From Sphingobacterium puteale (lineage in GTDB: Bacteria; Bacteroidota; Bacteroidia; Sphingobacteriales; Sphingobacteriaceae): a DNA stretch of 64,000 bases. The notes below the pieces were generated by a model. It did no database searches. It saw nothing but the letters and a program-made list of their open reading frames with translations, and was not told the origin of the DNA. Both the position numbers and the translations under genes were made by a program. The stretch lies in contig NZ_RBWS01000019.1 in assembly GCF_003627955.1 (NCBI RefSeq), positions 62,001 to 126,000 of the forward strand, in the 5' to 3' direction. Below, piece by piece: positions 1 through 9,126 of this stretch. How positions within the stretch are numbered: the stretch's first letter is position 1; each line of letters starts with the position of its first letter.

Positions 1-3000
1 CGTAATGTCCGGATTATCGTCAACCACCAAAATCTGGGTGAGATTGTATTCCGGCCTGTCAAGTGGAATGGGCTGTTCCTCAATTATTGGACCTGTAGCT
101 TCATGAGCGAGTTGTATGCTCCTGATCGTGAAAATAAACTTAGCGCCTTGGGGCAACATATCTTCAATTTTTATCTCGGCGCCAAGCCGGTTCGTCAGGT
201 GCTTGACCAGGGACAGTCCGATGCCAGTTCCACTGCGGTCTTTATTTGTGCTAAGCTGGTAAAAGGGATCAAATACAAGCTTTTTAAAGTCATCCGGTAT
301 TCCGGGACCATCATCCGAGACCGTAATCGTGAAAGAATTGTCCGCGTTTTTTTCTAGGCCGATCGAGATATAGGAATAAGCGAATTTTGTTGCATTCGTC
401 AGGAGGTTACTCACAATTTTCATGACAGCATCCAAATCGGTTTCGATAATGAGGTCTTGCTCCTGAGAGATTGTTAGATCAAAGCGAACTTTGTTGCGGT
501 GGATTGACTTTCTGAATCTATCGTAAAGATCTTCTACCAAATTTCGCAAATTGACAGGCTCCAGGGTTAGCGGCTGTCCATTTTCGTCCATTTTACGAAA
601 GTCAAGTAGCTGATTGATCAGTAAGGTAAGGCGCTCACAATTTTTCTCTATGATCCGGAGATTGTGCGAGGTTTCTTTATCTCCATTTTCGTACAGGAGT
701 ATTTCTTCCAGAGGTGCCGTTATTAAGCTCAAAGGCGTACGGATCTCGTGCGCGATATTTGTGAAGAAATCAATTTTTGATCGGAAAGATTTTTGTTCCT
801 GTTCAGCCTGGAAAGCCATTAAATGACGGGCTTGTTTACGCTTGTTCGCTAGAATATAATACCGTAAACAGACATAGCACAATGCAATGAACAAGATCGC
901 ATACGTTATTTTTGCAGGAATGGAGCGCCAAAACGGCGGTAATATTTCAATTTGTACCACTGTGCCTTTTTCATTCCATAGACCATCATTGTTGGATCCT
1001 TTTACGTGAAAAACATATGTTCCCGGCGAAAGGTTAACATAACTCACACTTTTCGTATTACCAGCCAAGGTCCACTCGTCATCGGCTCCCTCCAGCTTAT
1101 AGGCATATTGATTCTTGGAAGGTGATGCAAAACTCAAGCTTACAAAAGAGATATTGAATGAAGAAAATTGGTGGGTTAGAACAATCTTTTCGTTCTTGTG
1201 CAATTGAACCTGAATGTCTTTTTCTAAATTGGGGTTATGCTTGTTCAGTAATTGTATCTGCGTAATGAAAACATTTGGTACGGTTTGATTTTTAACAGCA
1301 CTGATTTCATCGGGATAAAAACTTGTGAACCCGTTGATACCACCAAAATAAAAACGGCCGTCTTTAGCTTTGAAAGATGCTTTAAAATTAAACTGGTTCG
1401 TTGAGAATCCGTTCTCCGTTGTATAGAGTTTGTAGTTTTTGGGATTGTCGGGGTGAAAACAGATAATGCCTTTGTTGCTGCTGAGCCAAAGGTTGCCTAG
1501 GGCGTCATCCAGTATGCCGTAAATCACATTATTTGGCAACCCTTGGGCTTGCCCGATATTGCGAAAGCTATCCTTCACCTTATCATAAATAAATATTCCT
1601 TTTCCCTCACTTGAAAATAATAATCGATGTTGGCTATCAACATAAATACTGGTTAGTTTGCTGGACGAAATGGGATCATTTGGGCGGATCGAGCTATAAT
1701 GAATCCAGGCTTGCTTGCGTAGGTCAAATTTTATGGGGCCTGATTGGTACGAGGCGAGCCAGATATTACCTTCATCATCTTCTTTGATGTCATAGATAAA
1801 CTGGGTGACTTCAGGGATACGGATAAATTTCTTTTTTTGCTGATCATATCGGCTAAGTCCGGCAGGAGTTCCTATCAGAAGATCCCCGTTTTTTGTTTTA
1901 AACAGCGAAAAGATACAATCATCGTTAATTGTTCCGGTGTTGTTGGCATCATGTCTGAAATTTTGACGTTGACCGGTTGCCAGATTGTAACGATCGAGCC
2001 CCCGGGAGAAAGTCCCGATCCAAAGATGATCGCCATCCAAAAGCAGGGCATGGGTATTATGGTAAGAAGCTCTTATCGGTTGCGAAATTTGTTTCTTTTC
2101 TTTGTCATAATAGTTGATACCACCATCTTCCGTTGCGATCCACAGGTTTCCTTTCGTATCTTCACAAAACTGACTGACAGCTTTTCCGGACAAAAAGCCG
2201 GGAAGAACATCCGGGAAAAAAGTCTCTACGGAAAGCAATGCTGTATTGAGATAATTAATTCCACCAAAGTAGGTGCCGATCCAAATGGCATTTTCGCGAT
2301 CCCTCGCTATGGAGTAGACGTTCTGGTCACTGAGACCATGTTTGTAATAGGGTACGTCTAATCTTTCGGATGTCCCCGTTTCGGTGTGAAACAGGAAGAG
2401 TCCGTCATCTGAACCAACGAGAAGCTGGTTTTCGCGAAATTCTCGCAGGGCACGGATATGCGTGACATAAGGATGCCTTGTATTGTTAAGAAAGCGACTG
2501 AATTCGTTGGACTGTTTGTTATAACGAAGCAGGCCCTGTGACCAGGTACCTAGCCATAGGTCTCCTTTAGGGTCTTCCCACATCGAAAGAATTTCAAATT
2601 GGGAATCTCCAACCTCGCTAAACAGCGGACCAACGATGTCAAAATGTGCCTGCTGGTTGTTGAAACGAAGGAGTCCAAGACGTGTGGCAGCCCAGATAAC
2701 ACCGGAACGATCTTGTAGAATGGCCCAGGTCGCATTTTGACCCAACGTGGCTCCGTCGAGTTGTAGCTGTGCAACTTTATTTGTACTTGGATCATATTTC
2801 CAGATACCCTGCGACATGGTTGCAATCCAAAGGCTTCCCTGCCGGTCGATATGAAGGGCATTGATCGCTGAGTTAAACGTTCCCTTGCCGCTTATGCTAA
2901 GCTCAATCTTTTGAAAGGATGCTGTAATCTTGTCCATGATATACAAACCGTCGTCGGTTCCGATATACAAGTGACTCGGCGATTTTTCAGTAATGCTTCG

Positions 3001-3267
3001 GACAAAATTATTTCCCAATGACTGTTTCTTTTCCGGTTGGTAATGGTAATTTTTGAAACTATTTCCATCGTATCGATTCAATCCGTCTTTCGTCCCAAAC
3101 CACATAAATCCCTGCTGGTCCTGGACAATGCAATAGATCGTATTTTCAGAAAGACCGTCTTCCACTTGCAGCTTTCTAAAATGAAAATTTGAATAGCGTT
3201 GTGCCAGGCACGTGATCGTGCAGAGCATATACAAAAAAACAATTCTAAAAATGAGCGCCCCTTTCAT
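1..3267 (-). CDS. Hybrid two-component sensor/regulator (HTCS), 3' end outside window
   Basis: One-protein sensor and transcription regulator, probably controlling the divergent susC operon. I translated the minus strand from ATG at 3267; the frame is open for 1089 codons to the window edge. An N-terminal signal/anchor (first ~22 residues, ending LAQ) is followed by many WFGTxDGL/LWIGT-type Reg_prop propeller repeats (periplasmic sensor), a Y_Y_Y domain (AYKLEGADDEW), one membrane helix, a histidine kinase core with H-box FFTNIAHEIRTPL, then ATPase motifs DDGPGIP and GTGIGLSLV. The receiver domain starts at the edge (ILVVDDNPD). The AraC-type DNA-binding end normally found in this family lies outside the window and is inferred. 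HTCS proteins usually bind glycan fragments directly. Family assignment is certain; the ligand is unknown. Confidence 0.95.
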   Translation of the reverse strand, partial: MKGALIFRIVFLYMLCTITCLAQRYSNFHFRKLQVEDGLSENTIYCIVQDQQGFMWFGTKDGLNRYDGNSFKNYHYQPEKKQSLGNNFVRSITEKSPSHLYIGTDDGLYIMDKITASFQKIELSISGKGTFNSAINALHIDRQGSLWIATMSQGIWKYDPSTNKVAQLQLDGATLGQNATWAILQDRSGVIWAATRLGLLRFNNQQAHFDIVGPLFSEVGDSQFEILSMWEDPKGDLWLGTWSQGLLRYNKQSNEFSRFLNNTRHPYVTHIRALREFRENQLLVGSDDGLFLFHTETGTSERLDVPYYKHGLSDQNVYSIARDRENAIWIGTYFGGINYLNTALLSVETFFPDVLPGFLSGKAVSQFCEDTKGNLWIATEDGGINYYDKEKKQISQPIRASYHNTHALLLDGDHLWIGTFSRGLDRYNLATGQRQNFRHDANNTGTINDDCIFSLFKTKNGDLLIGTPAGLSRYDQQKKKFIRIPEVTQFIYDIKEDDEGNIWLASYQSGPIKFDLRKQAWIHYSSIRPNDPISSSKLTSIYVDSQHRLLFSSEGKGIFIYDKVKDSFRNIGQAQGLPNNVIYGILDDALGNLWLSSNKGIICFHPDNPKNYKLYTTENGFSTNQFNFKASFKAKDGRFYFGGINGFTSFYPDEISAVKNQTVPNVFITQIQLLNKHNPNLEKDIQVQLHKNEKIVLTHQFSSFNISFVSLSFASPSKNQYAYKLEGADDEWTLAGNTKSVSYVNLSPGTYVFHVKGSNNDGLWNEKGTVVQIEILPPFWRSIPAKITYAILFIALCYVCLRYYILANKRKQARHLMAFQAEQEQKSFRSKIDFFTNIAHEIRTPLSLITAPLEEILLYENGDKETSHNLRIIEKNCERLTLLINQLLDFRKMDENGQPLTLEPVNLRNLVEDLYDRFRKSIHRNKVRFDLTISQEQDLIIETDLDAVMKIVSNLLTNATKFAYSYISIGLEKNADNSFTITVSDDGPGIPDDFKKLVFDPFYQLSTNKDRSGTGIGLSLVKHLTNRLGAEIKIEDMLPQGAKFIFTIRSIQLAHEATGPIIEEQPIPLDRPEYNLTQILVVDDNPDIT

Positions 3268-3522
3268 ACCAACTAAAATAAAACTAATAAATGATTCTGT
3301 TGATATGGCTGATAAGTGATAAATGGTAATTGTCGGTTAAAAGATGTACAAATTGGTCAAAAAGCAGGAATGACTTATTTTTACCATTTTTTGGATCATA
3401 TCTGCCATTTTGTTACTGTAATGCCCGTTACATTTGAAAATAGGTTTAAAGATAAAAGTTCGCCATGGATTCTTGTCTTTGACCAATTATAAATAACCAG
3501 TTTTACGCTAATAAATCAAATT
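3268..3522. promoter_or_regulatory. Divergent control region HTCS / susC1
   Basis: A 255-base gap between two divergent starts, so both promoters and the regulator's binding site should be here. I see a perfect 9-base inverted pair, AAATGGTAA at 3321-3329 and TTACCATTT at 3381-3389, and a small dyad TGTAA-6-TTACA at 3417-3432. No convincing TAnnTTTG promoter box was found. Operator function is inference only. Confidence 0.4.
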
Positions 3523-6513
3523 ATGAAGGGAAAATTTTTCATTCTTTTCTTGTGCTTGCTGTCCTTTACGGTAAAGTCACAAACGAGCAACCTTCAAGGG
3601 AGGGTATCGAGTGAAGAGGGGCGGCCATTGCCGGGTGTAACCGTTACCATAAAAGCATCAGGAACCGCAAAGACGACGGACGAAAATGGCCGTTATACAA
3701 TTGCTGCCAGTAGCGGGCAGGAGTTGATCTTCTCTCTGATCGGTTTTCATTCCAAAACAATTTTATTTAACGGTGAGGCAGCCTTGGATGTCACACTTGA
3801 GGATGAAAACAAAGACCTGGAAGAAGTTGTTGTGATTGGGTATCAAACGATCAAAAAATCGGACCTGACGGGTGCCGTTTCAGTCTTTAATCCGAAGGAG
3901 ATGAAAAATACCACGGTAACCGGGACAGTAGGGGATGCTCTGGCGACTTTACCCGGGCTCAGTGTACGCACGGCAGGCAACCCGGGGGCAGAAGGTAAGG
4001 TTGAGATCCGTGGTACAGGAACATTTGGGTCAAGCACTCCTTTATATGTCGTCGATGGGGTCGTGTCGGGAGCAAACCGGGATTTTAATTTCAACGATAT
4101 TGAGAGTATCCAGGTGTTGAAAGATGCCTCCGCAGCTGCGATCTATGGTTCCAGGGCGGGGAATGGCGTTATCATCATAACAACTAAACAGGGCAAAGAG
4201 GGGCAGATGAAAATTGAACTTTCCTCCCGGGCCACTGCACAATGGCTGCCACGTTACAACTTAGCCGACCGAAATCTATGGCTGAGCTTGAATGACCTGG
4301 CATTTAGCAATGGGAATAGGCAATCGGCCAACCATTTCGAGGGGAATACCGATTGGCAGGAAGAGGTATTCAAAACAGGCTGGCTGCAGGATCAACAGAT
4401 TGCTTTCTCAGGTGGAAGCAAAGAAAGCCGTTATTATATTTCGGGTAATTATCAGTCCAACACAGGGACCACGATCGGAACATCCAGTAAACGTTTTACG
4501 CTACGCTCCAATATGTCTACTTCACGCAACTTTGGAGAGCACGTCAAATTAAGTATCGGTGAGAATATTGTGCTGAGTAATTTTAATGTGCATGAACTCA
4601 ATACCAATCCAATTGTCGATGTCTATCGCATGCTGCCAACCATTCCGATCTACGATGAAAATAATGCTGCCAAAGGAGGATATGGTATAGGCGATGGGAA
4701 TCGGGATGTCACCTTTGGAACCAATCCTTTTGCCAAAGAAGATTTTGAGCAAACCGAGAATGGGAATCTGCGGACCAGAGGAAATGTATTTACTGAATTG
4801 GAACTGTTCAAGTCATTCAAATACCGTTTTAATTTTGGTTTTGACCTGAGTAACGATCGCCACATGTACCTTCGGAAGGAAGGTTTCTGGACCTATAACC
4901 AACCTTATGATCCTTCCTCCTTAAATAAAAACCAGGCCCAATACCGTGGATTGGTGTATGATAATACCTTAGAATATGCAAAGAAGTTTGACAAGCATGA
5001 TGTCTCTGCCGTTGCGGGTATCAGTTATCAGACCTCCAATTATGAACAGCTGTGGGGAACGAAAAATAATGTGCTCATGTCTGGAAAAAACTATTTTACC
5101 AACTTGGATGCTGCACTGGACAACCCAAAGACCGGTAATTATCAAGATCTCGAAAAGTTATTTTCCGTCTTTGGCCGGGTTAATTATACGTATGATGATA
5201 AGTATCTGTTCAGTTTTACGATGCGCCGCGACGAATCCTCTAAATTTAATCCGGAATATCGGGTGGGCTATTTCCCATCTTTCTCCGGAGGCTGGCGCAT
5301 TAGTAAAGAAGATTTTTTTCAGGTACCTTGGATCAATGATTTAAAGCTGCGCGCCAATTACGGTGTTTTGGGTACCTCCAATATCGGTGTTTGGGACTGG
5401 GTTTCTTTCATCAATGTGTTCCCTCAGGTCGCTTTTGGAGTTGATCAGACCGTGCAAAATGGGATGACCCAGGTCAAACTGGCCAATGCCGATCTCAAAT
5501 GGGAGAAGGTAGCACAGTTCAATTCCGGATTTGACGCCCAGTTATTCTCGCACAAGCTCCAACTATCCGTGGACTATTTTATCAAAAAAACCAAAGATGT
5601 ATTGACACCGATGCAGATCTTAATGGCTACGGGCAACAACGGCGGAAATCCTTACGTAAATGCTGCTTCCCTGCGCAATACAGGTATTGAACTTGCAACG
5701 GTATGGCGTGATCATATGGGTGAATTTGGTTATCAGATTGGCGTCAATGCATCCTATATTAAGAATAAGATCCTCAAATTAGGATATGACAAAAAGGAGT
5801 TTACGCAATGGGATACAAAATCCAAAGTTGGCAGCTCCATCGGTAACTGGTACCTGATCAAAACGGATGGTCTTTTCCGTTCAGATGAGGAAGTACAGGC
5901 ATATAAAAATAGTCAAGGGCAATTGATTCAGCCCAACGCCAAACCCGGCGATGTAAAATATATAGATTTTAACGATGACGGACAGATTACAGATGCTGAT
6001 CGACAGTATCTGGGACGGAGCATACCATTATATCAATTGGGGATGAATCTAGGCCTGGATTACAAAGGTTTCGATTTTCAGGTACAGTTGACAGGTGCAT
6101 TTGGCTTCAAATCCTTTAATGGGCCACGCAGTGCGTATGACCGTTTTGATGACAATTCAAACTACCGCGCCGATTATGATCCTTGGACGCCAGAAAATCC
6201 CAATGCCAAAGACCCGCGTCCCATTTATGCGGATTCCCGAAATGTTCGCGGCGATCAGGACCGTTGGTTGGAGAATGGAAATTATGTTAAGATCAGACAG
6301 CTCGCTTTGGGCTATAACCTGCCGCGTACGTTGTTAGGAAAGACCTTGAAGCAGGTCCGGTTTTATGTCAATGCACAGAACCTGATCACCTTTACCTCCT
6401 ATCGTGGACTGGATCCCGAGTTTTTGAATGGCAATATCTGGGATCGAAGCTATGATGGTGGCGCATTTCCCAATGCCAAAGGTTTCACTTTCGGAGCCCA
6501 AATTACTTTTTAA
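3523..6513 (+). CDS. SusC-like TonB-dependent outer-membrane transporter (PUL1)
   Basis: Outer-membrane barrel that imports glycan fragments captured with its SusD partner, energised by TonB. The 996-residue length is normal for SusC. The signal peptide (residues 1-19) is followed by a CarboxypepD_reg-like beta-sandwich (LQGRVSSEEGRPLPGVTV, ~24-100), a TonB-box-like segment EEVVVIGYQTIKKSDLTGAV (~100), a plug with the typical SIQVLKDASAAAIYGSRAGNGVIIITT block (partly quoted: DASAAAIYGSRAGNG), and a C-terminal barrel ending in aromatic F (FTFGAQITF). No STN domain, so it fits control by the adjacent HTCS rather than by a sigma/anti-sigma pair. SusD starts 17 bases downstream. Substrate not identifiable from sequence. 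Confidence 0.96.
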   Translation: MKGKFFILFLCLLSFTVKSQTSNLQGRVSSEEGRPLPGVTVTIKASGTAKTTDENGRYTIAASSGQELIFSLIGFHSKTILFNGEAALDVTLEDENKDLEEVVVIGYQTIKKSDLTGAVSVFNPKEMKNTTVTGTVGDALATLPGLSVRTAGNPGAEGKVEIRGTGTFGSSTPLYVVDGVVSGANRDFNFNDIESIQVLKDASAAAIYGSRAGNGVIIITTKQGKEGQMKIELSSRATAQWLPRYNLADRNLWLSLNDLAFSNGNRQSANHFEGNTDWQEEVFKTGWLQDQQIAFSGGSKESRYYISGNYQSNTGTTIGTSSKRFTLRSNMSTSRNFGEHVKLSIGENIVLSNFNVHELNTNPIVDVYRMLPTIPIYDENNAAKGGYGIGDGNRDVTFGTNPFAKEDFEQTENGNLRTRGNVFTELELFKSFKYRFNFGFDLSNDRHMYLRKEGFWTYNQPYDPSSLNKNQAQYRGLVYDNTLEYAKKFDKHDVSAVAGISYQTSNYEQLWGTKNNVLMSGKNYFTNLDAALDNPKTGNYQDLEKLFSVFGRVNYTYDDKYLFSFTMRRDESSKFNPEYRVGYFPSFSGGWRISKEDFFQVPWINDLKLRANYGVLGTSNIGVWDWVSFINVFPQVAFGVDQTVQNGMTQVKLANADLKWEKVAQFNSGFDAQLFSHKLQLSVDYFIKKTKDVLTPMQILMATGNNGGNPYVNAASLRNTGIELATVWRDHMGEFGYQIGVNASYIKNKILKLGYDKKEFTQWDTKSKVGSSIGNWYLIKTDGLFRSDEEVQAYKNSQGQLIQPNAKPGDVKYIDFNDDGQITDADRQYLGRSIPLYQLGMNLGLDYKGFDFQVQLTGAFGFKSFNGPRSAYDRFDDNSNYRADYDPWTPENPNAKDPRPIYADSRNVRGDQDRWLENGNYVKIRQLALGYNLPRTLLGKTLKQVRFYVNAQNLITFTSYRGLDPEFLNGNIWDRSYDGGAFPNAKGFTFGAQITF

Positions 6514-6530
6514 CCTAATCTTTGAACGCA

Positions 6531-8090
6531 ATGAAAAAGCTACTCTATATTTTTTTGGCGGCAGGCCTAATGCAAGCCTGCAAAGTGGATGTCGAAAATC
6601 CCAACACCATTACCGTAAAGACCTATTGGAAAACCGAACAGGATGCGGTACGCGGGGTCAATGCAGTGTACAATATGTTCTATAAACCGGGCACCTTTAG
6701 TCGCTGGATGTGGTTTCGTTTGGATCTAACCTCAGACGAAGGATTTAGTCAAAGTCCCTGGGCCGAACTCAAAGAATGGACACAGTTTCGGTACAATAAC
6801 TACAACTTCTGGGAAGGAAATGCCTGGACCTATCGCGATTGCTACGAGGCTATTTTCCGTGCAAATCAAGTCCTGCATTATACGCCGGATATTACATTTG
6901 CCAACCCCTCAGATAAGGATCCCATCCTCGGGCAAGCGTATTTCTTGCGGGGATTGTATTACTATTACCTCGCGCTATTATGGGGTGGTACCAATCCCAG
7001 TCTTCCAATTGTATTGGAACCTTCAACCCCGGGAATTCAACCGGAAGGGCATACCGAAGCAGAAGTTTATGCGCAGGCAATCGCAGATTTTAGTAAAGCT
7101 GAAAGCTTATTGCCTGACACATGGGGTGGTTCCGAAAAAGGAAGGGCAACCAAAGGTGCGGCATTGGCTTTTCGTGCAAAATCATATATGCAGCTGCACC
7201 AATGGAATGAAGCAAAGGCAGATTTGGCCTGGCTGGTAACAGGGGCCGGGAAGGGGTATTATAACTTGACAGCCAATTATTTTGATAATTTCGATAAAGC
7301 GAAAGAGAATAATGTGGAGTCTGTTTTTGAAATCCAATATTCAGACGCCAATCCCTCTCCTGCGGGCGATGGTGACTTAGATGTGGGGCCTAATCTAGGC
7401 TTGAACCGTGGACAGTTTTTTGCCCCTCCGGGCATTGGTTGGACAGATGGAGAACTTCGGCCCTGGTTAGTTGATGCATTTAAGAAAGAAAAAAATATGG
7501 ACAATGGATTTGATGTACGATTGCGGTATACGGCATTTTATAATGGAATGCAGGATGATTTTCCGAATAATAACAAAATTTATCGATTGACAAGTGATGC
7601 CGCCCAGTGGAGCAATTGGCCCGGACGTGTTTTTTTTAGAAAATATGGGTCAGATTACTTCCGTGATTTTGATGACTACTATAATCCAACAAATGTGCGT
7701 TTAATTCGTTTTTCCGATGTGTTGTTGATGTATGCAGAATGCATTGCAGCCTCAAATGGTTCATTAACAGAGGCTGTAGCCCTTGTCGACCGTGTTCGTG
7801 AACGTGTAAATATGCCAAAATTAGCCTTGAATTACCCCGGCGCAACGACTGATAAAACCGCATTCCTGAAAAGATTGCAGACCGAAAGGGTATTGGAACT
7901 AGCTACGGAAGGACATCGCTGGGCAGATCTAAAACGTTGGGGTCTGGTAGATTCCCAAGAAGGGCTTGCCGAATTGAAGCAAAGGGATGCCGATTTTAAT
8001 AATTTTACCTTAGGGAAACATCGCTCATTGCCAATTCCTTCAGATGAGGTCAACAATAATCCAAATGTAAAGCAAAACCCAAATTATTAA
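6531..8090 (+). CDS. SusD/RagB-family glycan-binding lipoprotein (PUL1)
   Basis: Surface lipoprotein that binds glycans and acts as the lid of the SusC barrel. I use ATG at 6531 because it gives a clean lipoprotein signal MKKLLYIFLAAGLMQAC with the acylated Cys at residue 17; an in-frame TTG at 6522 would only add three residues. SusD features: N-terminal ENPNT-like stretch, the YFLRGLYYYYLALLWGG TPR block, the mid-protein KGAALAFRAKSYMQ repeat, and the C-terminal signature RFSDVLLMYAEC ... RVRERVNMP ... LATEGHRWADLKRWG ... LPIPSDEVNNNP. It follows susC by 17 bases and is almost certainly cotranscribed. Confidence 0.95.
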   Translation: MKKLLYIFLAAGLMQACKVDVENPNTITVKTYWKTEQDAVRGVNAVYNMFYKPGTFSRWMWFRLDLTSDEGFSQSPWAELKEWTQFRYNNYNFWEGNAWTYRDCYEAIFRANQVLHYTPDITFANPSDKDPILGQAYFLRGLYYYYLALLWGGTNPSLPIVLEPSTPGIQPEGHTEAEVYAQAIADFSKAESLLPDTWGGSEKGRATKGAALAFRAKSYMQLHQWNEAKADLAWLVTGAGKGYYNLTANYFDNFDKAKENNVESVFEIQYSDANPSPAGDGDLDVGPNLGLNRGQFFAPPGIGWTDGELRPWLVDAFKKEKNMDNGFDVRLRYTAFYNGMQDDFPNNNKIYRLTSDAAQWSNWPGRVFFRKYGSDYFRDFDDYYNPTNVRLIRFSDVLLMYAECIAASNGSLTEAVALVDRVRERVNMPKLALNYPGATTDKTAFLKRLQTERVLELATEGHRWADLKRWGLVDSQEGLAELKQRDADFNNFTLGKHRSLPIPSDEVNNNPNVKQNPNY

Positions 8091-8118
8091 TGGCTTGGCC
8101 GTATAAATTTTATAGGAA

Positions 8119-9075
8119 ATGAAAAAACTAATTTATATCTGTTTACTATTGCTATTTTCACTGTATAGCTTCAGCTGCTCAAAATCCGAAAAAAGTGATT
8201 TTATATTCGAACCTGCCGTGCCGTTGGGTGATCCATTTATTCTCTTATATGAAGGTACTTATTACGCTTACGGTACAAATGCCGAAAATGGTATCGAAGT
8301 ATATACTTCGGATGATCTTCGTTATTGGAGCAAATCAAATGCACTGGCACTGAAAGGTGAGGATTCCTGGGGTGGACGTTGGTTCTGGGCTCCCGAAATC
8401 TACTATATCAAGGATAAAAAGAAGTTCTATATGTATTACAGTGCCAACGAACATATTTGTGTTGCGACCTCAGATTCCCCGTTGGGACCATTTGTTCAGG
8501 AGCCAAAAACACCAATGCTAGCAAATGAAAAGGCCATTGACAATAGCCTGTTTATCGACAATGATGGTACGGCCTACCTCTATTTTGTCCGTTTTAATAA
8601 TGGATCCGCAGTGTGGTCGGCGAAACTCGCTGCTGACCTGAAAACGATCGATGGTAACACCCTGAAACAGCATATCTCGGTATCACAGGAATGGGAAAAA
8701 GTATGGGGATTGGTTAATGAAGGTCCATTTGTCATTAAACATAATAACCTATATTACATGACCTATTCGGCGAATAGCTACGAAAGCCAGCGCTACGGTA
8801 TTGGTCTGGCTACAGCAAGTTCACCTACAGGACCTTGGACAAAATATGCTGGCAATCCAATTCTGCAGTTGCCCGTGGATCTGGTAGGAGTAGGGCATAA
8901 TGCGCTTTTTTGGGATAAAGACGGGAAACTCAAAATCGTTTTCCATGCGCATCATAGCAAAGATAGTATCCATCCACGGGCGATGTACATTGCCGATGTT
9001 AGTTGGACGACGGATGCGGTTCCCCTGATGAAGATATCCCCCGAAATTATTCGCCCGAAAATAAAAAGAAAATAA
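8119..9075 (+). CDS. Glycoside hydrolase family 43 lipoprotein
   Basis: Five-bladed propeller enzyme; the family cleaves alpha-L-arabinofuranosyl or beta-D-xylosyl linkages by inversion. 318 residues, near the size of a single GH43 domain. Lipobox LYSFSC gives the acylated Cys20. The catalytic elements are in order: base Asp38 in GDPFILLYEG, the WAPEIYYI blade, the modulator Asp in AIDNSLFIDNDGTAYLYF, and the acid Glu in NEGPFVIKHNNLYYMTYS. The GVGHNALF block near the C-terminus is also typical. No accessory carbohydrate-binding domain. It lies 28 bases after susD in the same operon. The lipid anchor places it at an outer-membrane face. Arabinosidase versus xylosidase cannot be decided here. 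Confidence 0.9.
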   Translation: MKKLIYICLLLLFSLYSFSCSKSEKSDFIFEPAVPLGDPFILLYEGTYYAYGTNAENGIEVYTSDDLRYWSKSNALALKGEDSWGGRWFWAPEIYYIKDKKKFYMYYSANEHICVATSDSPLGPFVQEPKTPMLANEKAIDNSLFIDNDGTAYLYFVRFNNGSAVWSAKLAADLKTIDGNTLKQHISVSQEWEKVWGLVNEGPFVIKHNNLYYMTYSANSYESQRYGIGLATASSPTGPWTKYAGNPILQLPVDLVGVGHNALFWDKDGKLKIVFHAHHSKDSIHPRAMYIADVSWTTDAVPLMKISPEIIRPKIKRK

Positions 9076-9126
9076 ACCAGCAAAATATATATAGCCAGAA
9101 ATGGGTACTCAATAACAATCATTCGA

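Noticed and set aside
1744..2361. 205-codon open frame on the plus strand
   Set aside because: Lies antisense to the propeller repeats of the HTCS, which is continuous with clear domains; the plus-strand translation has no family features.
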